Of a stretch of 64,000 nt of DNA, positions 33,142 to 41,818 are shown one piece after another. The notes under the pieces were generated by a model. It saw only the letters and a program-made list of their open reading frames with translations. It was not told the DNA's origin and made no database searches. The first letter of the stretch is position 1. Each line of letters opens with the position of its first letter. Origin of the DNA: an uncultured Lachnospira sp. (lineage in GTDB: Bacteria; Bacillota; Clostridia; Lachnospirales; Lachnospiraceae); contig CAKRIN010000007.1 in assembly GCA_934343805.1 (NCBI GenBank), positions 1 through 64,000 on the forward strand, read 5' to 3'. A program made the translations under genes and the position numbers.

Positions 33142-34152
33142 ATGGAAGAATTATTAGAATTAAAGAATCTTAAAACATCTTTTAAAACCATACGAGGAAA
33201 AGTAACAGCAGTTGATGGTGTAAGCTTTTCTATAGGAAAAGGTGAAATAGTTGGTATCTGTGGCGAATCGGGCTGCGGAAAATCTGTTACATCACAATCA
33301 ATTATGCGTTTATATGATGAAAAAAGTCTTGCGAGCTATGAAGGTGAAGTGCTTTTTCAAGGTGAGAATATACTTAATAAGAGTGAAAAGGAAATGCAGG
33401 ATATCCGTGGAGATGGAATTGCAATGATATTTCAGGATGCTTTAAGTTCACTTAATCCCCTTTATACGGTCGGAGATCAGATCGCAGAAGTAGTTCTTAA
33501 GCACAAGAAGGTTAAGAATAAGAAAGAGGCATATAAAGTCGCAGAAAAAATGCTTCGCTTAACTGGAATTCCGGCACCAGAGGAAAGAGTTAATTCATAT
33601 CCACATGAGATGTCAGGTGGTATGAGACAGAGAGCAATGATAGCAATGGCTCTTGCCTGTGAACCCAAACTTCTTATAGCAGATGAGCCGACAACAGCTC
33701 TTGATGTAACAATACAGGCACAGATAATGAAACTGATAGTTGATCTTAACAAGGAACTTGGAATGGGAATAATGCTTATTACCCACGATCTTGGAGTTGT
33801 AGCACAGACATGTCAGAGAGTAATTATTATGTATCTTGGACATATTGTTGAAGAGGGACTTGTAACAGATATATTTGACAGACCTTTGCATCCATATACG
33901 ATGGGACTCATTAAGTCAATTCCTACCCTTGAAACTAAAAAGGGAGAGAAACTATATATGATTAAAGGTACAGTTCCAGCTCTTAGTGAGATGCAGACCG
34001 GCTGCAGATTCTGTGGCAGATGTCCATATGCAACTGATAAATGCAGAAAAGAGGATCCGGAGCTTGTAAAGATAAATCAGACACAGAGTGTGCGTTGCCA
34101 TTATGCAGGGAAGCTGCCATCATTAAATGATACAGTAAATGATAATGAATAG
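33142..34152 (+). CDS. Opp/Dpp ABC transporter ATPase (DppD-like)
   Basis: A 336-aa ATP-binding subunit. It has Walker A GESGCGKS, Q-loop FQDALSSLNPLYTV, signature MSGGMRQRAMIAMAL, Walker B LLIADEPTTALD and H-loop ITHDLGVV. The C-terminal oligopeptide extension carries the Cys-rich GCRFCGRCPYATDKC segment. The ATG at 33142 follows AAAGGGGG. It works with the DppF-like ATPase 24 nt downstream. Confidence 0.92.
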   Translation: MEELLELKNLKTSFKTIRGKVTAVDGVSFSIGKGEIVGICGESGCGKSVTSQSIMRLYDEKSLASYEGEVLFQGENILNKSEKEMQDIRGDGIAMIFQDALSSLNPLYTVGDQIAEVVLKHKKVKNKKEAYKVAEKMLRLTGIPAPEERVNSYPHEMSGGMRQRAMIAMALACEPKLLIADEPTTALDVTIQAQIMKLIVDLNKELGMGIMLITHDLGVVAQTCQRVIIMYLGHIVEEGLVTDIFDRPLHPYTMGLIKSIPTLETKKGEKLYMIKGTVPALSEMQTGCRFCGRCPYATDKCRKEDPELVKINQTQSVRCHYAGKLPSLNDTVNDNE

Positions 34153-34175
34153 GAATAATCAGGGAGGAAAACGCT

Positions 34176-35171
34176 ATGGAAAGACAAAAAATTCTTGAGG
34201 TTAAGAATCTGAAAAAATATTTTCCTATACAGAAGTCTGTAATAAGGCAGGTATATAAGAATGTTAAAGCGGTCGATGATGTTTCATTTTCTATATATAA
34301 AGGAGAAACATTCAGTCTGGTAGGAGAGTCCGGATGTGGAAAGAGCACAACAGGAAGAACTGTTATAGGGCTGCTGAAGGCTACACAGGGACAGGTGTTA
34401 TATAATGGTAAGAATATTGCTAATTTGAATAACAAGGAACAGAGAAAAATAACGAGTGAATTACAGATGATTTTTCAGGATCCATATTCTTCACTAGATC
34501 CAAGAATGACGGTCGGTGAGATTATAGAAGAGCCGCTACTTGTACATAAAGTATGCAAAAACAAAAAAGAACGAATGGAAAAAGCAATGGATATGCTTAA
34601 GAAGGTTGGATTAAGAGAAGATCAGTACTTCAGATATCCACATGAATTCTCAGGAGGACAGAAGCAAAGAATCGGAATAGCCAGAGCACTTATATTAAAT
34701 CCAAAGCTTATTGTATGTGATGAACCTGTATCAGCATTGGACGTATCAATCCAGTCACAGGTTCTTAATCTCCTTAATGATATGAAAAATGAATTTGATA
34801 TGACATATCTTTTTATATCACACAATATGAGCGTTGTCAGATACATATCGGACAGGATAGGCGTAATGTATCTTGGACATCTGGTAGAAGTAGCTCCGAC
34901 AGAGGAGTTATTCAATAATCCGCTTCATCCGTATACTAAGGCACTGTTATCGGCAGTTCCTGAGATTAATCCTCATATAAAGAAAAATAGAATTATTCTT
35001 GAGGGAGATATTCCATCACCTATTAATCCTCCATCTGGCTGTGTATTTCATGACAGATGCCCAGAGTGTAAGAAAGTGTGCAGTGAATTCCAGTCACATT
35101 TACAGCTTGTCTCTCCACAACACTGGGTAGCATGTATTGATCATCAGACCAATAAGAACAAAGTGGGGTGA
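34176..35171 (+). CDS. Opp/Dpp ABC transporter ATPase (DppF-like)
   Basis: A 331-aa second ATPase. It has Walker A GESGCGKST, Q-loop FQDPYSSLDPRMTV, signature FSGGQKQRIGIARAL, Walker B LIVCDEPVSALD and H-loop ISHNMSVV. The C-terminal oligopeptide-type region contains SGCVFHDRCPECKKVC. It forms the ATPase heterodimer with the preceding product. The following carrier gene starts 6 nt later. Confidence 0.92.
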   Translation: MERQKILEVKNLKKYFPIQKSVIRQVYKNVKAVDDVSFSIYKGETFSLVGESGCGKSTTGRTVIGLLKATQGQVLYNGKNIANLNNKEQRKITSELQMIFQDPYSSLDPRMTVGEIIEEPLLVHKVCKNKKERMEKAMDMLKKVGLREDQYFRYPHEFSGGQKQRIGIARALILNPKLIVCDEPVSALDVSIQSQVLNLLNDMKNEFDMTYLFISHNMSVVRYISDRIGVMYLGHLVEVAPTEELFNNPLHPYTKALLSAVPEINPHIKKNRIILEGDIPSPINPPSGCVFHDRCPECKKVCSEFQSHLQLVSPQHWVACIDHQTNKNKVG

Positions 35172-35177
35172 TGTCAG

Positions 35178-36089
35178 GTGATAATGCTTCAGCAAATGAT
35201 AATATTATTTATAGTTATGATGACCGGACTGTTAGCCAGTAAGCTGGATATTATTAAAGGTGAAGCAGTAAAAAAACTGACATCACTAGTTGTTAATATT
35301 ACTAATCCATGTTTTATTCTTTCCAGTGTAATAGGAGATGAGGTTGTTGATAAGAGTGAACTGTTATTAATGACGGGAATTTCAATAAGCATGTTCGGGG
35401 TTCTTATAATTATAGCTGTATTTCTTCCTGTTATATTGCACGTCCCAAAGAAATCATATGGAGTATATCGTGCAATGCTTGTATTTAACAATCTCGGATT
35501 TATGGGTGCACCAATAATATCAGGAATATATGGAAGTAAGGCTTTACTGCTTCTGGTTACATTTATTCTTCCATTCAATGTTCTTATATATACATATGGA
35601 GTTGCCGTGATTAAAGATGATGAACACAATGATGGCTTCAGATGGACAAATATATTAAATCCGGGTGTTATTGCGGCGGTTATGGCTATATTTATATATT
35701 TGTTACAGTTAAAGATTCCGTATATATTATCTAACAGTATACAGCTTATAGGTAATATAACAGCACCAATGAGCATGATGATTATTGGTGCATCATTTGC
35801 AGATATTAATTTTAAGAAAATATTATCGGATTATAAATTAATGATTTTCACAGTTATTAAATTAGTTATTATTCCGGTTGTCAGTATTCTGGTTCTTAAA
35901 ATGTTTGTTAATAATCCGATGATACTTGGTGTATGTGCAGTAACGATGAGCGTTCCGGTTGGAAGTATGGTTCCGATGCTGGCGACTATATATGGTGGAG
36001 ATTATGAACTTGGTTCAATTGGAGTGGCTGTTACTACTTTAGTGTCTGTTATTACTATGCCGGTTATATTTGTTATATTCGGATTATAA
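35178..36089 (+). CDS. AEC-family transporter
   Basis: A 303-aa integral membrane protein of the auxin efflux carrier family, with ~10 TM segments. Family features include LVVNITNPCFILSSV, a repeated fold half after residue ~165, and VTMSVPVGSMVPMLATIYGG. It may export or exchange an organic acid or product of the pathway; substrate unknown. The start is taken as GTG at 35178, with GGGGTGA upstream overlapping the previous stop; ATG 35184 is the alternative. Confidence 0.85.
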   Translation: MIMLQQMIILFIVMMTGLLASKLDIIKGEAVKKLTSLVVNITNPCFILSSVIGDEVVDKSELLLMTGISISMFGVLIIIAVFLPVILHVPKKSYGVYRAMLVFNNLGFMGAPIISGIYGSKALLLLVTFILPFNVLIYTYGVAVIKDDEHNDGFRWTNILNPGVIAAVMAIFIYLLQLKIPYILSNSIQLIGNITAPMSMMIIGASFADINFKKILSDYKLMIFTVIKLVIIPVVSILVLKMFVNNPMILGVCAVTMSVPVGSMVPMLATIYGGDYELGSIGVAVTTLVSVITMPVIFVIFGL

Positions 36090-36106
36090 ATGAAGGGATG
36101 ATGTGT

Positions 36107-37207
36107 ATGGAACACAATGAAATAAAGAAATTAATAAAAAAAGACTTCTTTAATATGAATGGTCTTATTGGAACTACTGGAAGAGAGCAGGAAGTTATCA
36201 GATATTGCAGGGATATTGTACAGGATTACGCAGATGAAACTGAAATTATGGACACAGGTAATCTTATTGCAACTTTTTATGGTGATATGCCAGGAAAAAC
36301 TGTGATGATCAGCGCTCATACAGATGAAGTTGGATATATAGTAAAGAATATAACAGAGAGCGGATTTATCCTTTTTGAAAAGCTGGGAGGAGCTAATGTC
36401 AAATCCATTCCATCCCACAGGATGCTTATTCAGGGTAATAAAGGTGTGGTTATAGGAATTGTAGGAATTACACCGGGACATATTCAGAAAAGTGATGAAG
36501 AATACAAGGTTCCGTTGATATCAGATAGTTACATTGATGTTGGTGCCGCAAGTAAAAGAGAAGTATATGAACTTGGAATTGATATAGGAAGCAGGATTGT
36601 TCCAGACAGTCCGGCGATAGAATTGAATAAATCGGACATTATTACAGGGCGAGCCATTGATGACAGAATAGGATGTGCAGTGCTTCTTCATATGTGCAGA
36701 ACTATGGACAGAAGCAGAATAAAAGGAGTCGTAAAGATTGTGTTTTCTGTAATGGAGGAGATATATGTCATTGGTGCTGCTATGGCAAGTTCGTATATTA
36801 ATCCAGATTACCATATACTTATTGATACATTTGTTGCAGGCGGAACTCCTGATATTAAGCCGGAAAGACTTAATATTGATATAGGAAAAGGTCCCGTAAT
36901 TAGTTATATAGATGTTATTCCTGGTGTGGGGGCGTCATTGCAGAATGACAGGCTTGTAGATGCAGTTAAAGATATAACGGATAGTAATCATCTTCCCGTA
37001 CAATTCACAACTATGGCACAGGACAGATATGGTGGTGATGCGATGGCAATATTAAGGAATGGTAATCAGAGACCATGTCTTACACTTACAATTCCCAGAA
37101 GATATTCACATTCGCCATCTGAGGTGGCAGATTTGAATGATGCGGAAGTTACATATGAAATATTGATGAATATGGTAGAAAGAGATATTAAGCTGGAATT
37201 TTTGTAG
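36107..37207 (+). CDS. M42-family metallopeptidase (glutamyl aminopeptidase/FrvX-like)
   Basis: A 366-aa dinuclear metal aminopeptidase of the TET type, probably trimming imported peptides in the cytoplasm. Metal ligands lie in SAHTDEVGY, AIDDRIGCAV, VMEEIYVIGA (the family has QEE or similar), LIDTFVAGGTPD and HSPSEVAD near the C-terminus. The ATG at 36107 has AAGGG 9 nt upstream and is preferred over ATGs at 36098 and 36101. Its place in a Dpp importer operon fits peptide or N-acyl amino acid breakdown. Confidence 0.88.
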   Translation: MEHNEIKKLIKKDFFNMNGLIGTTGREQEVIRYCRDIVQDYADETEIMDTGNLIATFYGDMPGKTVMISAHTDEVGYIVKNITESGFILFEKLGGANVKSIPSHRMLIQGNKGVVIGIVGITPGHIQKSDEEYKVPLISDSYIDVGAASKREVYELGIDIGSRIVPDSPAIELNKSDIITGRAIDDRIGCAVLLHMCRTMDRSRIKGVVKIVFSVMEEIYVIGAAMASSYINPDYHILIDTFVAGGTPDIKPERLNIDIGKGPVISYIDVIPGVGASLQNDRLVDAVKDITDSNHLPVQFTTMAQDRYGGDAMAILRNGNQRPCLTLTIPRRYSHSPSEVADLNDAEVTYEILMNMVERDIKLEFL

Positions 37208-37265
37208 ATAATTATAAGTCATATGGCTTTAATTATATATTTTATATTATTAAGGAGGAAGTGCT

Positions 37266-38861
37266 ATGAATATTTTAATGGATCAGGTGTTTTATAATGG
37301 AAAGATATACACCATGGTTAAGGAAAAGGATTTTGTTGAAGCTGTTGCTGTATATGATGGTAAGATTATGTGGACAGGAAGCAATAGTGAGGCACAAGGC
37401 ATTGATGCAAAGAAAAAAATTGATTTGCAGGGGAAATGTGTGCTCCCGGCGTTCAAAGATACTCATATGCATCTTACTCATACGAGAGACAGGTTCAAGC
37501 AGGTTGATCTGAGTGAATGCTATTCACTTGAAGAGATTAATAATGTGTTAAAGGAAAAGGATAAGCAGCTTAATCCGGGAGAATGGATTGTAGGTTACAG
37601 AATACATATTGAAAAGTTATCAGATGGAAGATTTCCAGACAGATATGATCTGGACAAGGTATCAAAAGAAAGACCAATCTATGTTACAAGTTATTGTGGA
37701 CATGCAGCAATGGCTAATAGTAAGGCACTGGAGATTACTAAGATAGATAAGGAATTCGTACCGCCAGAAGGCGCATTTGTTGACAGAGATGAAAATGGAG
37801 AACCTACAGGAATATTAAGAGAACATATTTCGGCATATATGATGCAGTATATTGGTCCAATGTTTAAAACATATGAAGACAAGATGGAAGGATTAAAAGA
37901 AATACTTAATAAATATGCTTCATATGGTTACACAACAGTTCAGTCGAATGAGATGCAGCCGGATGGAGAGGAAACAGTTCGTCAGTTAGTAACATTAAAA
38001 AATCAGGATAAACTGCCTGTAAGAGTCACTATTGATTATACTAATTTTACAGGCAATTATCTAGGCATAATATCTGGCTTTGGTGATGATATGTTAAAGG
38101 CTGGATCACATAAATTCTTTATAGATGGCTCATTGAATTCACATACTGCAGCTTTGAAAGAGCCATACAGCTGTGAACCTAAGACAAAAGGGCAGCTTAT
38201 CTATGAAACAGATCAGGATTTTATTAATGCCGTCAAGACTGCTTATGATTATGGTAATACAATTGCTGTTCATACAATAGGTGACTACGCAATGGATCTT
38301 ATGATAAGGGCAATTGAGAATTGTTATGTCCCAGGAGATACAAGAAGATTCAGGATAATACATGCAATGGTTGTTAATGAAGAACAGCTTGAAAAGTTAA
38401 AGAAACTTCCAGTTATTCTTGATACACAGCCTAATTTCCTTCTCAACTGGGTTAATTCATGCAAACAGAACATCGGCGAGGAGAGAGCCAGATTATTCCT
38501 TCCATATAAAACATATCTTGAAAAGGGACTGGTCGTAACAGGAGGTTCGGATTCACCTGTTGAGGTATTTGATCCATTTGTTGGAATACAGTGTGCTGTG
38601 ACAAGACAGGATATGTCTGGAAGTCCGGAGGAAGTATTTGAACCACAGGAGAGGATAAGCACATACGAAGCAGTATGTTTATATAACAAATATGCAGCAT
38701 ACAGCTGTAATGAGGAAAATTATAAGGGAACTGTTGAGTGTGGAAAGTATGCTGACTTTGCTGTACTTGACTCTGATATATTTGAAACAGAACCATCAGA
38801 AATAAAGAATATTTCTGTATTGAAAACAATTCTTGGTGGTAAAGTTGTTTATGAAAAGTAG
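37266..38861 (+). CDS. Amidohydrolase family 3 protein (YtcJ-like)
   Basis: A 531-aa metal-dependent hydrolase of the YtcJ/N-substituted formamide deformylase group. It has FYNGKIYTM at the N-terminus, LQGKCVLPAFKDTHMHL with the HxH ligands, KFFIDGSLNSHTAAL, AVHTIGDYAMDLMI, RIIHAMVV and a late GGSDSPVEVFDP aspartate. It probably releases an amide-linked group from the imported substrate. AAGGAGG precedes the ATG. With the peptidase, aminotransferase and dehydrogenase it outlines an uptake-and-cleavage pathway for an amide compound. Confidence 0.85.
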   Translation: MNILMDQVFYNGKIYTMVKEKDFVEAVAVYDGKIMWTGSNSEAQGIDAKKKIDLQGKCVLPAFKDTHMHLTHTRDRFKQVDLSECYSLEEINNVLKEKDKQLNPGEWIVGYRIHIEKLSDGRFPDRYDLDKVSKERPIYVTSYCGHAAMANSKALEITKIDKEFVPPEGAFVDRDENGEPTGILREHISAYMMQYIGPMFKTYEDKMEGLKEILNKYASYGYTTVQSNEMQPDGEETVRQLVTLKNQDKLPVRVTIDYTNFTGNYLGIISGFGDDMLKAGSHKFFIDGSLNSHTAALKEPYSCEPKTKGQLIYETDQDFINAVKTAYDYGNTIAVHTIGDYAMDLMIRAIENCYVPGDTRRFRIIHAMVVNEEQLEKLKKLPVILDTQPNFLLNWVNSCKQNIGEERARLFLPYKTYLEKGLVVTGGSDSPVEVFDPFVGIQCAVTRQDMSGSPEEVFEPQERISTYEAVCLYNKYAAYSCNEENYKGTVECGKYADFAVLDSDIFETEPSEIKNISVLKTILGGKVVYEK

Positions 38862-38949
38862 AGTGCTACTTCAAAAAATTACAATAACAAGTGGATTATA
38901 TGAGTATAATGATGCTTAACAGAAAACGGTAGCAAAGTTCTATGCGGAC

Positions 38950-39006
38950 AAAGGCGTTTGCAAAACATGTGGGTGCATGTTTTACAAATGCCTTTATTGT
39001 TTTTTG
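38950..39006 (+). terminator. Terminator between amidohydrolase and binding-protein genes
   Basis: A ~20-bp imperfect stem (arms 38950-38969 and 38976-38995) with a TGGGTG loop is followed by ATTGTTTTTTG. It sits 50 nt before the binding-protein gene. It may reduce readthrough or be an attenuator, so the binding protein could be expressed differently from the permeases. The rest of the 38862-39054 gap shows nothing else. Confidence 0.75.
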
Positions 39007-39054
39007 TATCTTATTGTAGTCAATAAGAAATGTGAAATAGAAGGAGGAAGGTTT

Positions 39055-40638
39055 ATGAAAAGATTATTTAAGAAACTGGCAGCAGTTGGTACGGCATTAA
39101 CGATGATACTTCCAATGGCAGCATGTGGAGGCGGAAGTGGAGCAACACATAGTGATACATTAAAGAAAACAATTAATGTAGCATTTGATGCACAGCCAAA
39201 TACATATGATCCACATGCTTCAGGAGCAACAGCCGTAGCACAGGTTGCAACATGGATATTTGAAAAATTATTTGAACTTGATGAAAATGGAGAGCCTAAA
39301 TGCCAATTATGTGAAAGTTATGATGTAAGTTCAGATAATACAGAATGGACATTCCATATCCGTACCGGAGTAAAGTTTCATAATGGAGAAACGATGGATG
39401 CAGATGACGTTGCTGCTTCAATGAACAGATGGTATAGTAAGAGTACTATAGCACAGAAAGCAATACAGACTACGTCACAGTTCGAGGCAGTTGATGATTC
39501 TACAGTTAAGATTAAACTTGATGCACCATGCCTGTTATTGCCTTATATAATTGCAAATGATGTTCAGCAGGCATCTATAATGCCTGAGTCAGTTATTGAT
39601 GTTGCGGGTAATAATAATCTTTCAGTAGATCAGCTTATTGGTACAAGTTCACTTAAATTTACAGAATGGGTTGTTGACAGTTACATCAGACTTGACAAAT
39701 TTGATGATTATGTACCATTTACAGAAGAATATTCTGGAGACTGGGGAAACAAATCAGTTAACTTTGATACAGCGATGGTATATATTGTAACTGACTCTAC
39801 AACAAGAGCTAATGGTCTGGAAACAGGCGAGTATGACATAGCATTTAATATCCAGAATGCTGATGTTACAAGACTTAATGCATCTGATAATGTAAAGGTG
39901 GAAAATTATGGCCAGGGTGATATGACAATTACAATGAATAAGTCATCAGGAGCATTATTTAATGATTTCAAATGGAGACAGGTTATTGGCTATGCAGTAG
40001 ACATTGCACAGATGATGGAGGCTGCTTATCCTACCATAGATGGATATTGCCCATATGTAGTTGATGGTTCTTATTTTGAAGGAGATTCACCATGGCATAC
40101 AGATGTATCAGAAGCAGTTTCACAGAATGTATCTAAAGCTAAGGAACTTTTGAAGGAACTTAATTACGATGGTACACCTATAAGAATGGTTACAACAGAA
40201 ACATATCCTAATCAGTACAATGCAGCACTTGTTATGAAGCAGGAACTTGAAGCTATTGGTCTTACAGTAGATTTACAGGTATATGAATGGGGTACTTTAC
40301 TTACAAAGATTGCTGATCCTACAGCATTTGACCTTTATCCAATGTCATATCCTTATGATGATAATCCGGCAAGTAAGAATTATATCAGAAAGACTAATAC
40401 ATCAGGTTATACAAATGATGCGACACTTGACCAGTATATTCTTAATATGAATTCTTTATCATCATATTCTGATGCACAGGAGTACTGGAAGACAACAATC
40501 CAGCCATATTGTATTGAAACAATGCAGATAATACATTTAGGTGATTATAAAATAAATGTAGGTCTTACGAAGAACGTTGAAGACTTCAGATTTTATCATA
40601 ATATCCAGCTGGGTGGAGTTAAAGTATACGAAGATTAG
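39055..40638 (+). CDS. Substrate-binding lipoprotein, SBP family 5 (Opp/Dpp)
   Basis: A 527-aa extracellular binding lipoprotein delivering substrate to the Dpp-like permease. The signal ends in LPMAAC (Cys24). Family features are INVAFDAQPNTYDPH, TEWTFHIRTGVKFHNGETMDADDVAASMNRW, and KSSGALFNDFKWRQVIGYAVDIAQMM. The ATG at 39055 has AAGGAGGAAGG upstream; the open frame back to 38977 runs into the terminator hairpin. It is the last gene of the operon. Confidence 0.92.
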   Translation: MKRLFKKLAAVGTALTMILPMAACGGGSGATHSDTLKKTINVAFDAQPNTYDPHASGATAVAQVATWIFEKLFELDENGEPKCQLCESYDVSSDNTEWTFHIRTGVKFHNGETMDADDVAASMNRWYSKSTIAQKAIQTTSQFEAVDDSTVKIKLDAPCLLLPYIIANDVQQASIMPESVIDVAGNNNLSVDQLIGTSSLKFTEWVVDSYIRLDKFDDYVPFTEEYSGDWGNKSVNFDTAMVYIVTDSTTRANGLETGEYDIAFNIQNADVTRLNASDNVKVENYGQGDMTITMNKSSGALFNDFKWRQVIGYAVDIAQMMEAAYPTIDGYCPYVVDGSYFEGDSPWHTDVSEAVSQNVSKAKELLKELNYDGTPIRMVTTETYPNQYNAALVMKQELEAIGLTVDLQVYEWGTLLTKIADPTAFDLYPMSYPYDDNPASKNYIRKTNTSGYTNDATLDQYILNMNSLSSYSDAQEYWKTTIQPYCIETMQIIHLGDYKINVGLTKNVEDFRFYHNIQLGGVKVYED

Positions 40639-40671
40639 TATGTAGCAGAGCTAAAATATTTGCAGTGAATT

Positions 40672-40706
40672 AATCAGGCGGAGGAGAAATCCAAAGCCTG
40701 ATTTTT
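40672..40706 (+). terminator. Terminator of the aminotransferase/Dpp operon
   Basis: AATCAGGC (40672-40679) pairs with GCCTGATT (40696-40703), followed by a T-run. It closes the operon that began near 28757. Confidence 0.8.
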
Positions 40707-40759
40707 GTATTTATGGGTAAAAGGACATAAAAATACAACATAATTATATATAAAAATTA

Positions 40760-40790
40760 TTGACAAAAAATAATCGGGGGGGGGTAAAAT
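40760..40790 (+). promoter_or_regulatory. Promoter with G9 homopolymer in the spacer (possible phase switch)
   Basis: TTGACA at 40760-40765 and TAAAAT at 40785-40790 are separated by 19 bp, of which the last nine are all G. Runs of nine G are out of place in so AT-rich a region. A homopolymer inside the -35/-10 spacer is the known arrangement for slipped-strand switching of promoter strength, as in Neisseria porA. Transcription would start at about 40797, directly at the Shine-Dalgarno of the next gene, so the exact -10 is less certain. Confidence 0.5.
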
Positions 40791-40807
40791 AATATAGAGG
40801 ATTTAAT

Positions 40808-41242
40808 ATGATTGATTATTTTAAAATATTAAAAATTACAGAAGATGCTGAGCCGGAAATTATAAAAGCCTCATACAGAGCATTAGTGAAAAAATATCAT
40901 CCAGACAATAAAGATATACCGCAGGATGTATCTATACAACAAATGCAGTTAATAAATGAGGCGTATGATGTATTGAGCGATAGAAATAAAAGAGAAAAAT
41001 ATATAAATGAATTAAGAACTCAGAATGGTACATATTCATCTAATACAGATAAGAAAAATACATTTACAGATGAAGAATCAGATAAAAATGAATTATTACA
41101 TAATAAAATAGTTATGGTAATGTTAATGGTTCTGGCTATTTGTTTTATGGTATGTATTATTTATTTTGGAATACCAGAAATAATAAAATTTTTTAAACAA
41201 TTAGGTCAATCATTTAATGATTTTATAAAAACGTTTAGGTAA
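40808..41242 (+). CDS. J-domain membrane protein
   Basis: A 144-aa protein with an N-terminal DnaJ J-domain (residues 2-65). HPD is at 31-33 in KKYHPDNKD, and AYDVLSDRNKREKY ends the domain. A charged linker follows, then one TM segment (~99-121) and a short tail. There is no Gly/Phe region or zinc domain. It probably recruits Hsp70 (DnaK) to the membrane. It is the first gene of an AT-rich five-gene cassette with unusual leucine codon use (TTA/TTG rather than CTT). GAGG precedes the ATG. Confidence 0.85.
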   Translation: MIDYFKILKITEDAEPEIIKASYRALVKKYHPDNKDIPQDVSIQQMQLINEAYDVLSDRNKREKYINELRTQNGTYSSNTDKKNTFTDEESDKNELLHNKIVMVMLMVLAICFMVCIIYFGIPEIIKFFKQLGQSFNDFIKTFR

Positions 41243-41254
41243 GGAGATTATTAT

Positions 41255-41809
41255 ATGAGGAGAAAAAATAAAATATTTGAAATAATAATTTTATTGTTAA
41301 TATGCATTTTTCCATTAGCAATTTCAACAGGCTGTGGTTCAAATAGTTGTGTAAGATTAGAAATGTGTGGAGATGATGATACGAGATTTTTATTTTATGC
41401 AAAAGGAATAGATGAAAATGGAGTGGAATATACAAGCTGTGTAGGTCCTGCAGGATGTTTAGGAATTGGAATTAATTCAAAATGCTGGCCGACAGAATGT
41501 ACAAGTATAAAGACATCTTCAAATGGCACTGAAAAATTATCAGGATGTGTTGTGTATTACAATGAGGCAGGATGCATTGCTAATTCAAAAGTGAAAAGCA
41601 ATGGAAGTTATACTAAAGATGCAACCTGTTTTGGAATTTCTTTAGCTGGAAATCAATACAAAGAAAAAATAGCAGAAAGTACACAGGCAACACAGACATC
41701 TACCTGTTTTGGAATTTCATGCGGGCAGAAGACAAAAGTTGAAGAGAAAAATTATAATGAGAAAATGCCAAGATCATTTACAAAGGGATGTTGGTCAAGT
41801 GATAAATAG
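41255..41809 (+). CDS. Cysteine-rich putative lipoprotein
   Basis: A 184-aa predicted secreted protein of unknown family. A hydrophobic N-terminal segment (residues 8-26) leads to AISTGC, which may be a lipobox with Cys27. The mature part has 13 cysteines, unusually many, and a repeated element TCFGIS (residues ~124-129 and ~150-155). At DNA level this is the 17-mer ACCTGTTTTGGAATTTC, at 41624-41640 and 41702-41718. The next gene encodes an Lgt-type diacylglyceryl transferase, making lipidation plausible. AAGGAG precedes the ATG, 12 nt after the J-domain gene. Confidence 0.65.
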   Translation: MRRKNKIFEIIILLLICIFPLAISTGCGSNSCVRLEMCGDDDTRFLFYAKGIDENGVEYTSCVGPAGCLGIGINSKCWPTECTSIKTSSNGTEKLSGCVVYYNEAGCIANSKVKSNGSYTKDATCFGISLAGNQYKEKIAESTQATQTSTCFGISCGQKTKVEEKNYNEKMPRSFTKGCWSSDK

Positions 41810-41818
41810 GTGTAAGTA

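Noticed and set aside
35189..35776. 195-aa open frame on the minus strand
   Set aside because: It mirrors the hydrophobic AEC transporter codons. It has no ribosome site and no family resemblance.
38977..39054. 26-residue N-terminal extension of the binding protein
   Set aside because: It starts in the loop and 3' arm of a terminator and would displace the lipoprotein signal peptide from the N-terminus.
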